From: Mesoplasma melaleucae
GTDB lineage: Bacteria > Bacillota_I > Bacilli_A > Mycoplasmatales > Mycoplasmataceae
Assembly (NCBI RefSeq): GCF_002804105.1
Contig: NZ_CP024964.1
Location: 620,001-684,000 of the forward strand
Direction of reading: 5' to 3'
Length of the DNA stretch: 64,000 nt
In this document: in pieces, positions 55,363 to 64,000 of the stretch
Layout of the letters: the number at the start of each line of letters is the position of its first letter
Position numbering within the stretch: the stretch's first letter is position 1
The notes under the pieces: generated by a model
The model's database searches: none
What the model was told of the DNA's origin: nothing
What the model saw: only the letters and a program-made list of their open reading frames with translations
Made by a program: the position numbers and the translations under genes

Positions 55363-57331
55363 TATTAATTACATCCTTTCCATCTTTTTTTGAATTACCT
55401 GCATCATATAAATCTTTAAAGTGTCCAGGTATTTTTTTAAGTTCATTGAAACTTCCTCTTTGAACTATTCCTTGTTTTGGTGCTAGAACTAAAATTTCAT
55501 CTACATTTTTAATTGTTGATAAACGGTGAGCAATAGTTACACTTGTTCTACCTTTCATTAGTTCATTTAATTTAGCTTGAATTTCTTTTTCAACAATATT
55601 ATCTAAAGCACTTGTTGCTTCATCTAATATTAATAATTGAGGGTCTTTTAAGAACATTCTTGCAATAATTAATCTTTGTTTTTGTCCACCTGAAAGCATA
55701 AATCCTCTTTCACCAATAATAGTTTCATAACCATCTGGTCAAGACATAATTAAATCATGCAACTCAGCCTTTTTACATGCTGCGATAATTTGTTTATCTG
55801 TTGCTTCAAATCTACCATATCTTACGTTATCAAAAACATTTCCTAAAAAAATAGCAGGTTCTTGTTCAACATATCCAACTTTATCTAAATATGTAGAAAG
55901 ATTTACATCTTTTAAATCTATATCTTCATTAATTAGCACTTGTCCAATTGTAGGATCATAAAATCTTAATAATAATTTTGAGATTGTTGATTTACCTGCT
56001 CCAGTTGTACCAACGAATGCGTATGATTTTCCTTGTTCAAAAGTAAAATCAAATTTTGGTAAAATTAACTCTGTTGGTTTTTCAGGATAAGCAAATGCAA
56101 CATCTCTGAAGTAAATGTTACCTTTAATTTTTTCAATTTTAACACCTTCTTTGTCTTCAAAGTGGTTATTAAATCTTGGTTGTTGTTCTAAAATTTCATT
56201 AATTCTTTTTGATGCTACATTTGATTGAGTTAATCCAACAAGCACTCTTAAAAATGACATTAATGGGCCAATCATAAGTGCTGATGCTGAAATCATCCCT
56301 GGTAAAACTGCTGCTACTTCATTAGCATCGTAAATAAGAACTGTTGCAATAATCATTACAGACTCAATCGCATTAATAATTAAGAAAATTAATGATAAGA
56401 TCATTGCTTGGTAATAGTTCATATGTGAAGATTGTTTGTAATATGGAACATGTTTTTCAATAAAACGGTTTTCTTCATATTCTTCTGTTCCTGAAGCTTT
56501 AATCAATTTAACATTGCTAATTCTATCTGTTACATCTCCGTTAACTTCTGTAACAATTTTTCTTGTTTTATAAGCAATTGGTTTCATTGGAATGAATAAA
56601 ACGAAAAAGATTACAAATAAAGTGATAAACACGCAACATAAAACGATTGTTAGCGGACCTGAAATTGTTGTCATAACAATTATTGATGCTACTGTTGTTA
56701 AGATACCATTTAAGAACGTAATTGGAATAATACCTGTTTGTTCTCCAATGATTTGAGTATCAGAAACAACTTTGGTTAAAATTTCTCCAATTTTTTTATC
56801 TGAGTAATATGACATATCCATTGAAACTAATTTTTTATTTAAGTCATTTCTTAAATCAACTTCAATTTTTTTTCCTAACATTCCAGCTGTTCACTGTGAA
56901 CCAAAAGTTGCTAGTGCCATAAATAAAATAATTCCTATTTCAATTGCTAAAAGTGGATAGAAATCAAGACCTCATCATTTGTTTATTGATGCATCAAGTA
57001 TTTTTTGAATATCATTTGGTAAATTTGCTAATTCAACATATTTTTCAATTGTTACCGCTGCACTCATTTGTTCAATGATTTTTGGTGTCATTGCTGATGA
57101 AACAGATAATATTACTACTGAAATTAACATTAGAACTGTTCACAATTTATTTTTTTTCATATATCTAATAATTAAACCAATATATGAACCAGATTTTTTC
57201 TTAGATTTATTTGTATCTAATTCTGTGTTTAAGTCAGATTTTTTTAATCATCTTGAAACTCTGACTTGTGGTGTTGAAGATTCATTAAGCTTTTCATTAT
57301 CAAGCATTTTTTGTTCTTCTTTATCGATCAT
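55349..57331 (-). CDS. ABC exporter half-transporter, first of a pair
   Basis: This 660-aa protein has a charged cytoplasmic N-terminus of about 45 residues, six helices and an ATPase domain with GTTGAGKST (near 443), LSGGQKQR (near 545), LILDEATSALD and IAHRLS. AGAGGGGAT precedes ATG 57329-57331. It is first in ABC-ABC-trmFO. It and its partner are close to each other in the ATPase domain (EATSALDNIVEKEIQA in both), which fits an old duplication. Confidence 0.92.
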
Positions 57332-57399
57332 ATAATCCCCTCTTTTCTATGTGGAATACGCTTTGTGTATTTTTATTATTTTACCACCAAAAAATTAAA

Positions 57400-57422
57400 A
57401 ATAAAAAACACCAAAAGTATTT
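57400..57422 (-). terminator. possible terminator after dprA
   Basis: AAAATAC-TTTTG-GTGTTTT with one T:G pair, followed by a T-rich tract on the minus strand. Confidence 0.5.
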
Positions 57423-58108
57423 TTAAATTTGATTTAAAATATCTGTTGCATTTTTCAATAACTTTGCATCATTTTTTAATAATTCGTTACTTGAAGAACA
57501 ATTATTTTTAATGTTTTGTGGAATTGCAAAATAAACTTTATTTAATATTCATTTCAGATTTATTATCAATATTTTTGTATTTAAACATATTTTATTCTTC
57601 ATACTCACTAAGAATTATAAAGTCTGAATAATCTATGTTTTTATGTTCACTTCAAAATTCACTATTAATAAATTTTTGAAAAGGATCTTTTGTTAATAAT
57701 ATTAATTTACCTCTTTGTTTAATAATATATTCAATTAAAATTTCGTCGCTCTTCTTCTCAGCTGAAATTAAAATAGTTTTGTTTTCCTTTACTAAATCAT
57801 CAATAATTTTTTTGATCGTTTCAATATTATATTCATCTGTTGCTTCACCACCACGAATATAAATTGTTTGAAACTAGTTTTACAACATTGACACATTTCC
57901 TAAATAATAAAGAATAAATGAAGGTTTCATAATTTGTTTTAAATTATTAGGGTATATAGGGTTCATTACAGAAATATAATTATTTGGAATTGAATTTGGA
58001 ATTTGAATTAAATATTGTGTTTCAATTTTTTTTATTATCTAACGCATCATAAATTTTTCCCCAGTCACCATGGTATTTTAATGAAAAATATAATAATACG
58101 TTATCCAT
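57423..58108 (-). pseudogene. dprA: decayed DprA (DNA-processing protein)
   Basis: Fragments in three frames fit the LOG-fold DprA in order: LKYHGDWGKIYDALD at the start, FILYYLGNVSML, IYIRGGEATDEYN (family G-x-R-x-A region), LILLTKDPFQ and the C-terminal VYFAIPQNIKNN...NELLKNDAKLL. Frameshifts occur at the A8 run near 58025, near 57880 and near 57560. DprA loads RecA on incoming single-stranded DNA in natural transformation. In firmicutes it lies near rnhB, as here. Loss fits a non-competent cell. Confidence 0.75.
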
Positions 58109-58110
58109 TT

Positions 58111-58416
58111 TTAATTTAAATACATAATTATATTAGCAATTATTTCATTAAAAATATTGGTGTTTTCTTTATTAGTTGATAAATGAATTCTTGCTTCAAT
58201 ACCTACAATTGCTTGATCATCTAATGCAAACTCATCATTGATTGCAGTTGATCATGCCTTTACATTAATTAAGTCATCTTCATTTTTACCTGCTTTTGAT
58301 TTATATGAGTTAAGTACTCTAACTACAAATTTATATAATTTCGAGTTACCATCTTTTGATGTATAGGCAACTTCTGCGTCCCTTTCTATTTGACCGATTA
58401 TGTTTACTAAATTCAT
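58111..58416 (-). CDS. short single-stranded DNA-binding protein paralogue
   Basis: This 101-aa OB-fold protein starts MNLVNIIGQIERDAEV and has LYKFVVRVLNSYKS and INVKAW, matching the N-terminal SSB fold. It lacks the long acidic C-terminal tail of the main SSB. AGAGGT precedes ATG 58414-58416. It ends two bases before the dprA ATG, so the two were one operon. A competence SSB like firmicute SsbB is a reasonable reading; a primosomal PriB-like role is possible. Confidence 0.75.
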
Positions 58417-58437
58417 ATTTACCTCTTTTTTTATTGC

Positions 58438-58451
58438 GTCAGATATCTGAC
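58438..58451. promoter_or_regulatory. perfect 14-bp palindrome at the ssb-dprA promoter
   Basis: GTCAGATATCTGAC is perfectly symmetric and has no T-run after it. A TATTAT -10 lies just upstream on the minus strand, so the palindrome covers the likely transcription start. Its position fits an operator rather than a terminator. Confidence 0.55.
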
Positions 58452-58477
58452 ATAATATTCTTAAGGAAAAAATAAAA

Positions 58478-58498
58478 AAATAACATTAAAAGTTATTT
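58478..58498 (-). terminator. terminator of rbgA-rnhB
   Basis: AAATAAC-TTTTAAT-GTTATTT followed by T-rich sequence; it overlaps the last codons of rnhB. Confidence 0.65.
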
Positions 58499-59104
58499 TC
58501 TAAAATATCTTTAATTGGTTTATAAGTTTTTCTATGAATTGGTAGCACTCCAAATTGTTGAGTTTTTAGCACATGTTCTTTAACACAATAACCTTTGTGT
58601 AAATCAAAATTATATTCTGAATAAAGTTTTGCGTACTCAATCATTATATTATCTCTTGTGGTTTTAGCTAAGATTGAAGCTGCTGCTATTGATTGACTTA
58701 AATCATCACCTTTAATAAAAAGTAAATATGTGTAATCCTTAATTTCAATTTTTTCTGCATCAATTAAACAAATATTTGGTTTGATTTTCAAATTCTTAAT
58801 TGAATTGATCATCCTAATTCTATTTGCTTTTTTTGGATTCAATAAATCAACATCAGGTGCTTCTATAATTTCAATTGCATAAGTTAAGGCAATTTGCTTA
58901 ATTTAGCACACAATATTGCTCTTTGTACTTTAGATAATTTCTTTGAATCTTTAATCAATGGGTTAGCATAATCGCTTGGCAAAATAACACTAGCAACAAC
59001 AATTGGTCCAGCCATTGCACCACGTCCTGCTTCATCACTGCCACCAATTAATTCAACATGATTAGTTTTTCTAATTTCTGCATCAAAAATAATTCTTTAT
59101 TCAT
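58486..59104 (-). pseudogene. rnhB: ribonuclease HII with two single-base deletions
   Basis: RNase HII removes ribonucleotides from DNA. The catalytic start GGSDEAGRGAMAGP and the downstream motifs (DAEKIEIK, SIAAASILAKTTRD, KGYCVKEH) are all intact but lie in three frames. One base is missing just after ATG 59102-59104 and one near 58902 (AAATTAAG for AAAATTAAG). Adding both gives 206 codons. Unlike the other pseudogenes here it shows no stop or motif damage, so a very recent loss or a sequence error is possible. The ATG directly follows the rbgA stop (TAGATG). Confidence 0.8.
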
Positions 59105-60052
59105 CTATCATAAATCTGAAATATCCTCAATTGCTTTTTCATTTTTAACTTTCGATGCTTTTTCCATTTCTTCAGGAACAACTTCTAAGATTCTTTCAAA
59201 TGAAACTCTTTTAAATTGATTTTGAATAATATCACGCATAAATGCATTAATAACACGATCATAATCAAATAAATCATCATTTAAATATCATTTTCTAACT
59301 TTGGCAATCATTTCAAAAATAATAAAAGTATCAGCAATTTGAATTGGTCTTTGTAATCTTGGTGAAACTTTATAATGATCTTCGATTAAAACTTCATAGT
59401 GATTAAATAAATATTGCATTAATTTACCAGCCACGCGTTCTTTTGGATAAACGTCTTCTTTAATTGAATTAATTGCACATATGTTTGTTGCAACAGTTTC
59501 ATTTTCAAGTTTTGCTGGTAGTACACCTGGAGTATCAAATAATGAAATAAATTGTGATAATTGAATAATTTGAATTCCTCTAGTTAACCCTGGTTTGTTA
59601 CCAGCTTTAACACTTTTATTTTTAATTAAACGATTAATAAAAGTTGATTTACCTACATTTGGAATTCCAATTACTAAAACATTAATTAATGAGTTAACCA
59701 TTCCTTTTGCTTTATCTTTTTCTTGTTTTTCTTTAGTTGCTTTATTTATTAAATCAATTAATGGTTTAACAATATTTTTTTCTTTATTATCTAGAACCAT
59801 TACTGTATTATTTTTTTTCTCGTAATACTCAGCTCATTCTTGTGTTACTTTTGGATCTGCAAGATCAGCTTTTGATAATACATATAATGTTGGCTTATTT
59901 TTTAATAGCTTAGAAAATGTTATGTTACGTGAAGAATATGGAGCACGAGCATCCAAAATCTCAATAACTAAATCAACAACCGGGATCTTTTCTTCAATGT
60001 TTTTTAAGGTTTTATTCATGTGACCTGGAAATCAGTTAAAATCTGCACTCAT
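59105..60052 (-). CDS. rbgA: ribosome assembly GTPase RbgA (YlqF)
   Basis: This 315-aa circularly permuted GTPase is needed for late 50S assembly. The G4 motif SKADL (near 60) comes before G1 GIPNVGKST (near 129), followed by DTPGVL, which defines the permuted class. It starts WFPGHMNK, the family hallmark. AAAGGAG precedes ATG 60050-60052, and TATAAT at 60078-60083 gives it its own promoter after the rplS terminator. Confidence 0.95.
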
Positions 60053-60088
60053 AATTTTACTCCTTTAATCTTTTTATATTATAACAAA

Positions 60089-60117
60089 TAAAAAAACTCT
60101 CATTTCACATGAGAGTT
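60089..60117 (-). terminator. terminator of rpsP-rimM-trmD-rplS
   Basis: AACTCTCAT-GTGAA-ATGAGAGTT followed by T6 on the minus strand. Confidence 0.85.
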
Positions 60118-60141
60118 ATATTGTTTAATAAATGACAACTA

Positions 60142-60525
60142 TTATTTGTCAGCTTTTGTAGGTAAGATTTCTTTAATTCTTGCAGCTTTACCTGATAATT
60201 TTCTAATATAGTAAATTCTAGCTCTACGTACACGTCCACGTTTAATTACAGTAACTTTATCAATAATTGGTGAGTGTAATGGGAAAGTTCTTTCAACAAA
60301 TACACCATTTGATAATTTTCTAACAACAACTGAATAAGTAATACCTGAACCTTGAGTTTTAATTACTAATCCTTCAAATGTTTGAATACGGAATTTTTCT
60401 CCCTCTTTAATTTTAACGTCAACTTTAATAGTATCCCCTGATGTAAAATCTGGTAAATCATTACGTAATTGGTTATTAATAACAGCGTATTTTGATTGTG
60501 TTGTTTTAGTTGCTTTTGATGCCAT
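60142..60525 (-). CDS. rplS: 50S ribosomal protein L19
   Basis: This 127-aa protein has [45 protein letters not shown]-type segments and [17 protein letters not shown], all L19 marks. Its ATG is one base after the trmD stop, with AAAGGA inside trmD. It is last in rpsP-rimM-trmD-rplS. Confidence 0.97.
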   Translation of the reverse strand: MASKATKTTQSKYAVINNQLRNDLPDFTSGDTIKVDVKIKEGEKFRIQTFEGLVIKTQGSGITYSVVVRKLSNGVFVERTFPLHSPIIDKVTVIKRGRVRRARIYYIRKLSGKAARIKEILPTKADK

Positions 60526-60526
60526 A

Positions 60527-61258
60527 CTATTTATTTCCTTTCTTTTTTCTAAGATTTTCTAATAATTGTAATTGTACTTTGTTTAATTTAGCTTCATCAA
60601 TTAAATCTGATCTTTTATTAAAAGTCGAAATTAATTGTTGTTCGTCTCTTCACTTTTGAATATTAGCGTGGTGTCCACTTAATAGGACTTCAGGAACTTT
60701 GTCACCCCTATAATCATGGGGTTTGGTATAAACTGGATAATCCAATAAACCATTCTCAAAACTTTCTTGTTCATGTGATTCAGTATTAATAACTCCTGGT
60801 AAAATTCTAGTAATAGAATCTAATAAGATTAGTGCTGGTAACTCACCACCAGTTAACACATAATCACCAATTGAAATTTCAATATTAACATATTTTAATA
60901 TTCTTTCATCAAAACCTTCATAATGACCACAAACAATAATTATGTGATCATATTCAGATGCAAACAATTTTGCAATATCTTGATTTCATGTTTTCCCTTG
61001 TGGAGATGTTAATACAACAATTGAGTTTGATGTTCTAACTGATTCAATTGCACTAACAACTGGATCACACATTAACACCATTCCTCTTCCTCCACCAAAC
61101 TGATAATCATCAACTTGATTATGTGAAAGATTTGTAAAATCTCTAATATCAACAATTTCTAATTCAATCTTTCCACGCTCTAAAGCTTTTTTAATAATTG
61201 ATTCTGAAATATATGACTTAATAATATTTGGGAATAAAGTTAGAATAGAATATTTCAT
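60527..61258 (-). CDS. trmD: tRNA (guanine-37-N1)-methyltransferase
   Basis: TrmD makes m1G37 and prevents frameshifting. The 243-aa SPOUT enzyme starts YSILTLFPN and has the AdoMet knot motifs GHYEGFDER (near 115) and [11 protein letters not shown] (near 133), plus DYPVYTKP and [10 protein letters not shown]. Its ATG overlaps the rimM stop by one base. UGA Trp codons lie at the two places where a standard-code reading breaks. Confidence 0.97.
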
Positions 61259-61758
61259 TATTTTAATCCTTCAATGTTTTTCAAAGTTATAATTCTTGAT
61301 TCGTCATCAATGTTTGTTGTATACATATCAACTAAAGGTACTCAAAATTCTTTTGTTTCATTTTCTAGTAACACTTTAACTAAGTCATGTTGACCATTAA
61401 AGATTGTTTCAACAACTTTACCATTTTGTTGTTTATAAACAACAGTGTAGTAAGTCAAATCATAAAATATTGAGAAGGCATCATTATCATTTAAGTATTT
61501 AATTTGTTTACCTCTAAAGTTTTCAACTTCATTAATATGATGATGTTCTTTAAAGTAAACTACTAAATGACTCTTTTGCATACTTATTGATTTAACTTGT
61601 TTTGGAATGATTACATTGTTTGTATTTTCAATAAATAAAAGTTTAATTTCATTTATATCATTTACTTCAATGTTTTTTTCAAGAGCTATTTTAACAGCTC
61701 CTTTAATACCAAATGTGTTGACAATTTTTCCAATAGATAATAAATTTTTATTTTCCAT
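61258..61758 (-). CDS. rimM: 16S rRNA processing protein RimM
   Basis: RimM assists 30S head assembly around S19. The 166-aa protein has [15 protein letters not shown] (near 10), the linker region and a C-terminal PRC-barrel ([12 protein letters not shown]). It sits in the canonical rpsP-rimM-trmD-rplS order. AAGGA precedes ATG 61756-61758. Confidence 0.95.
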
Positions 61759-61812
61759 TTTATATCCTTGCTAATTTCGTGGTTTTAAAACAAAATATTA
61801 ATTCTGTTGGAA

Positions 61813-62082
61813 TTATTTTTTGTTAGCAAGTTTTCCTTCGTGTAATGCTTTCATCACACCTTGTTGTGATAATAATTCTCTAACAGTTTCAGTTGGTTGA
61901 GCTCCGTTTTGTAATCATTTTAAAGCTAATTCGTTATTAATTTTAACTTCTGATTTTAATGGATCAAATGTTCCAATTAATTCTATGTATTGACCATTAC
62001 GGTTAACTCTTGAATCAGCAGCAACGATTCTGTAAAAAGGTGCTTGTTTTTTACCAATTCTTTTTAATCTAATTTTTACCAT
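61813..62082 (-). CDS. rpsP: 30S ribosomal protein S16
   Basis: This 89-aa protein has [38 protein letters not shown] and a UGA-encoded Trp in [10 protein letters not shown]. It is first in the operon. AGGAGG precedes ATG 62080-62082. Confidence 0.97.
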
Positions 62083-62115
62083 GTTTCCTCCTATAAATAT
62101 TTAAAACCTTATTTA

Positions 62116-62143
62116 ATTTTACTAAAAATAAAAAGGTTGTCAA
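62116..62143 (-). promoter_or_regulatory. promoter of rpsP-rimM-trmD-rplS
   Basis: A consensus -35 TTGACA and TAAAAT separated by 16 bases, about 34 bases before the rpsP start. Confidence 0.75.
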
Positions 62144-62169
62144 GTAAAATTACTTAACTGCCATAATTT

Positions 62170-63024
62170 TTATTTATATCTATGATTTATTGGTCTCATT
62201 CTTCATTCAACAATGCTAAAGATTGAAAAAGCAATTGTATATCTTAATATATTTCAACCAAATACAACAAATGTCATATAAAACTTAAAGCCATTAAAAT
62301 CAGGTAATTCTGAATGTTCATGATCATGATCTGCATGTAAACTCTCTACTTGTAAATTTTCATGATTAATGACGTCTTGTAAGTATCAAGCTAATATAAA
62401 TAATGCTGTAGCAATAATTGACGCTAGTATTATCATGATTAAAATTGGTAAAAATCTTTTCAATTTGTCTTTTTTACTATTTGTTCCTCTATGAATTGGT
62501 GAATTTTGAAATATTAAGTTAAATACTATTCATACCATTCAAGTAATTAATAGATTTTGCGGTATTTCCATTACCATTGTTATTCATCCATGTTCCATTC
62601 CGTGAACAACGTTATGAAGAATTGGATTTAATATTGCTATTATACTAGCAAATACCGGTCCAAGTGTTGCTATTGATATACAGATAAATGCAATATCAAA
62701 AAATCTAAATGGAATTCTTAATTGATCTCCAATTGGTAATTGTAAATTTTCAAATAATATATCAATGGCACTTACTGCAACAGTTAAAGCTAAGAATATT
62801 CCTGTCAGAACCATTTTTCTTATTAATTCTTGTCTTGATAATCTTATTTTTAGTTGAACTTTAAATTCATTCTTTTCTATATGATCATGGTAACCTTTTT
62901 CATCAAAGTGATGTACCCCATGATAGTGATCTTCTTTTCTGTGTTCTTTCTTACTTAATTCATTTTCTTCAACTGAATTAATGTTTTCTAAGTAAGAATT
63001 ATTTGGATTTTTATTTTTTTTCAT
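62170..63024 (-). CDS. ECF transporter S component with His-rich loops
   Basis: The 284-aa product has a soluble His-rich N-terminus (HYHGVHHFDEKGYHDHIE, residues about 35-52). About six helices follow, with the S-component pattern (LRIPFRFFDIAFICISIATLGPV...ILNPILHN). A second His/Asp/Glu cluster (HADHDHEHSE) lies in a loop near residue 230. S components bind vitamins or metals and share an energising ECF module encoded elsewhere. The His clusters suggest a transition metal; this is inference. AGGAGAG precedes ATG 63022-63024. Confidence 0.75.
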
Positions 63025-63112
63025 ACTCTCTCCTATTTTTATACTCTTTTCTAATTTATAAAAATTATAAATAAGAAATTTATATTTTTCAAGCAAAATT
63101 CAAAAAATAAAT

Positions 63113-63118
63113 TATAAT
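63113..63118 (+). promoter_or_regulatory. -10 element of ppa
   Basis: TATAAT 33 bases upstream of the ppa ATG, in the 127-bp divergent gap between ppa and the ECF gene. Confidence 0.6.
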
Positions 63119-63151
63119 AGGATAAAATAAATAAGAAATGAGGAAATAAAT

Positions 63152-63715
63152 ATGTCAAAAAACAATGTATTAGATATGATCGTTGAAATTCCTAAAGGTT
63201 CTTCAAACAAATATGAAGTTGATGCTACAACTGGAAGAATTATTTTAGATAGAGTTTTATACGGTGCTAACTTCTATCCAGGAGAATATGGAATGGTTGA
63301 AAACACACTAGACTGAGATGGAGATCCATTAGATGTTATTAGTTTATGTACTTATCCAACTTTACCTGGTGTACAAGTAAGTGTTAGAATTTTAGGATCA
63401 ATTAAAATGATTGATGCTGGAGAGATTGATACTAAATTATTTGGAGTATTTAACGGTGACCCAAGATTTAGTTCATATCAAACTTTAGAAGATGTACCAC
63501 AACATTTACGTGATGAAATTGAAAACTTCTTCTTACAATACAAAGCTTTACAAAAGAAAACAGTAAAAATCAACGGTTGAGGAACTTTAGAAGAAGCAAT
63601 CGAAGAATTACATGAATGTAAAGAAAGATTTACAGAATACAAAGATAGAATTCTTGCTGGTGAAAGAGATCAAATCTTAGCTGAATGAAAAGCAAAAGGA
63701 ATTGGTCAAGGATAA
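63152..63715 (+). CDS. ppa: inorganic pyrophosphatase (family I)
   Basis: Ppa hydrolyses pyrophosphate and so drives biosynthetic reactions. The 187-aa protein has EIPKGSSNKYEVD, YGANFYPGEYG, the metal signature DWDGDPLDVI (Trp encoded by UGA) and NGDPRF. GAGGAAAT precedes ATG 63152-63154. It is the only intact plus-strand protein gene in the window. Confidence 0.97.
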
Positions 63716-64000
63716 GACATTCAAGTCGAGTAAATTTTAAAAAGAATTTTAAATATATAGTTTTAATTTCGTTAATTTTGTCATTTTTGCTAAATTTAAT
63801 TTTATTGATTGATGTTTATCTTTTAGGTAATTTAAACTATAGATAATTTTAATATGTCTCTTTTGTAAAGTTTAAAACACCAATATTCTTAATTACCCAA
63901 ATATTTAAACTAATTATTTATATTTTTCTAATTTACAAAATAATAGCTTTAATACGTAATGATAAAGAATTTGAAATTAAACTTTGAATTTATATATTAT
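63716..64000 (+). pseudogene. remnant of a membrane protein gene, runs past the window edge
   Basis: No normal gene fits here. One plus-strand frame, starting at the ppa stop region, encodes FKKNFKYIVLISLILSFLLN, a typical basic start and first membrane helix. It continues through two in-frame TAA codons near 63842-63850 and then stays open to the window end with a second hydrophobic stretch (TPIFLITQIFKLIIYIFLIY) and a charged segment. There is no ATG. It looks like an old membrane gene that has lost its start and gained stops. Confidence 0.4.

Overview
The window comes from an AT-rich mollicute of the Entomoplasma/Mesoplasma group, most likely a relative of Mesoplasma florum. Nearly every gene is open only if UGA is read as tryptophan (genetic code 4). 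Three further signs point to Mesoplasma: a 2'-deoxyguanosine riboswitch of the M. florum type ahead of nrdF, an NrdF with the Val/Pro/Lys metal-ligand replacements of the metal-free class Ie, and a potA-potB-potCD operon with PotC and PotD fused. Almost all genes are on the minus strand. Only ppa and a decayed membrane gene after it are on the plus strand. I saw no CRISPR, rRNA, insertion sequence, prophage or replication origin.

Layout, left to right. 1-5.9 kb: RpiR regulator, tsaD, a broken lipoprotein, a PH-like protein, a DHH phosphoesterase and a large membrane protein. 6-10.6 kb: leuS, tRNA-Ile, rplM-rpsI with an L13-type leader, and tsaE-tsaB; with tsaD this gives three t6A genes. 10.6-13.5 kb: the mgtA Mg2+ ATPase behind a 26-codon upstream ORF. 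13.5-23.5 kb: two degenerate paralogous units (membrane protein plus large lipoprotein) flanking tpiA, a HAD phosphatase and gpmI. 23.6-24.7 kb: ten tRNAs. 24.7-31.4 kb: a membrane protein and the polyamine operon potA-potB-potCD behind a 43-codon upstream ORF and an intrinsic terminator. 31.4-37.3 kb: HAD phosphatase, decayed fructokinase and GntR regulator, two membrane proteins, ptsI. 37.4-42.9 kb: a housekeeping operon ending obg-nadE-46-aa ORF, tRNA-Arg and a DEAD-box helicase with a long basic tail. 42.9-46.5 kb: decayed GH32 and PTS genes. 46.6-50.4 kb: riboswitch-controlled nrdF-nrdI-nrdE. 50.5-57.3 kb: a 527-aa unknown protein, a decayed trmFO/rlmFO and a pair of ABC exporters. 57.4-62.1 kb: decayed dprA, a short SSB, a broken rnhB, rbgA and rpsP-rimM-trmD-rplS. 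62.1-64 kb: a His-rich ECF S component, ppa and a decayed membrane gene.

Two themes stand out. First, control without obvious transcription factors: a nucleotide riboswitch on the reductase operon, strongly initiated upstream ORFs on the Mg2+ and the polyamine importers, and two apparently leaderless genes. Second, gene decay that is not spread evenly: the sugar genes (PTS, GH32, fructokinase, GntR), the lipoproteins, dprA, trmFO and perhaps rnhB carry several lesions each, while more than 16 kb of large core genes carries none. That contrast argues for real decay rather than read errors, although single-base runs need checking against raw reads.
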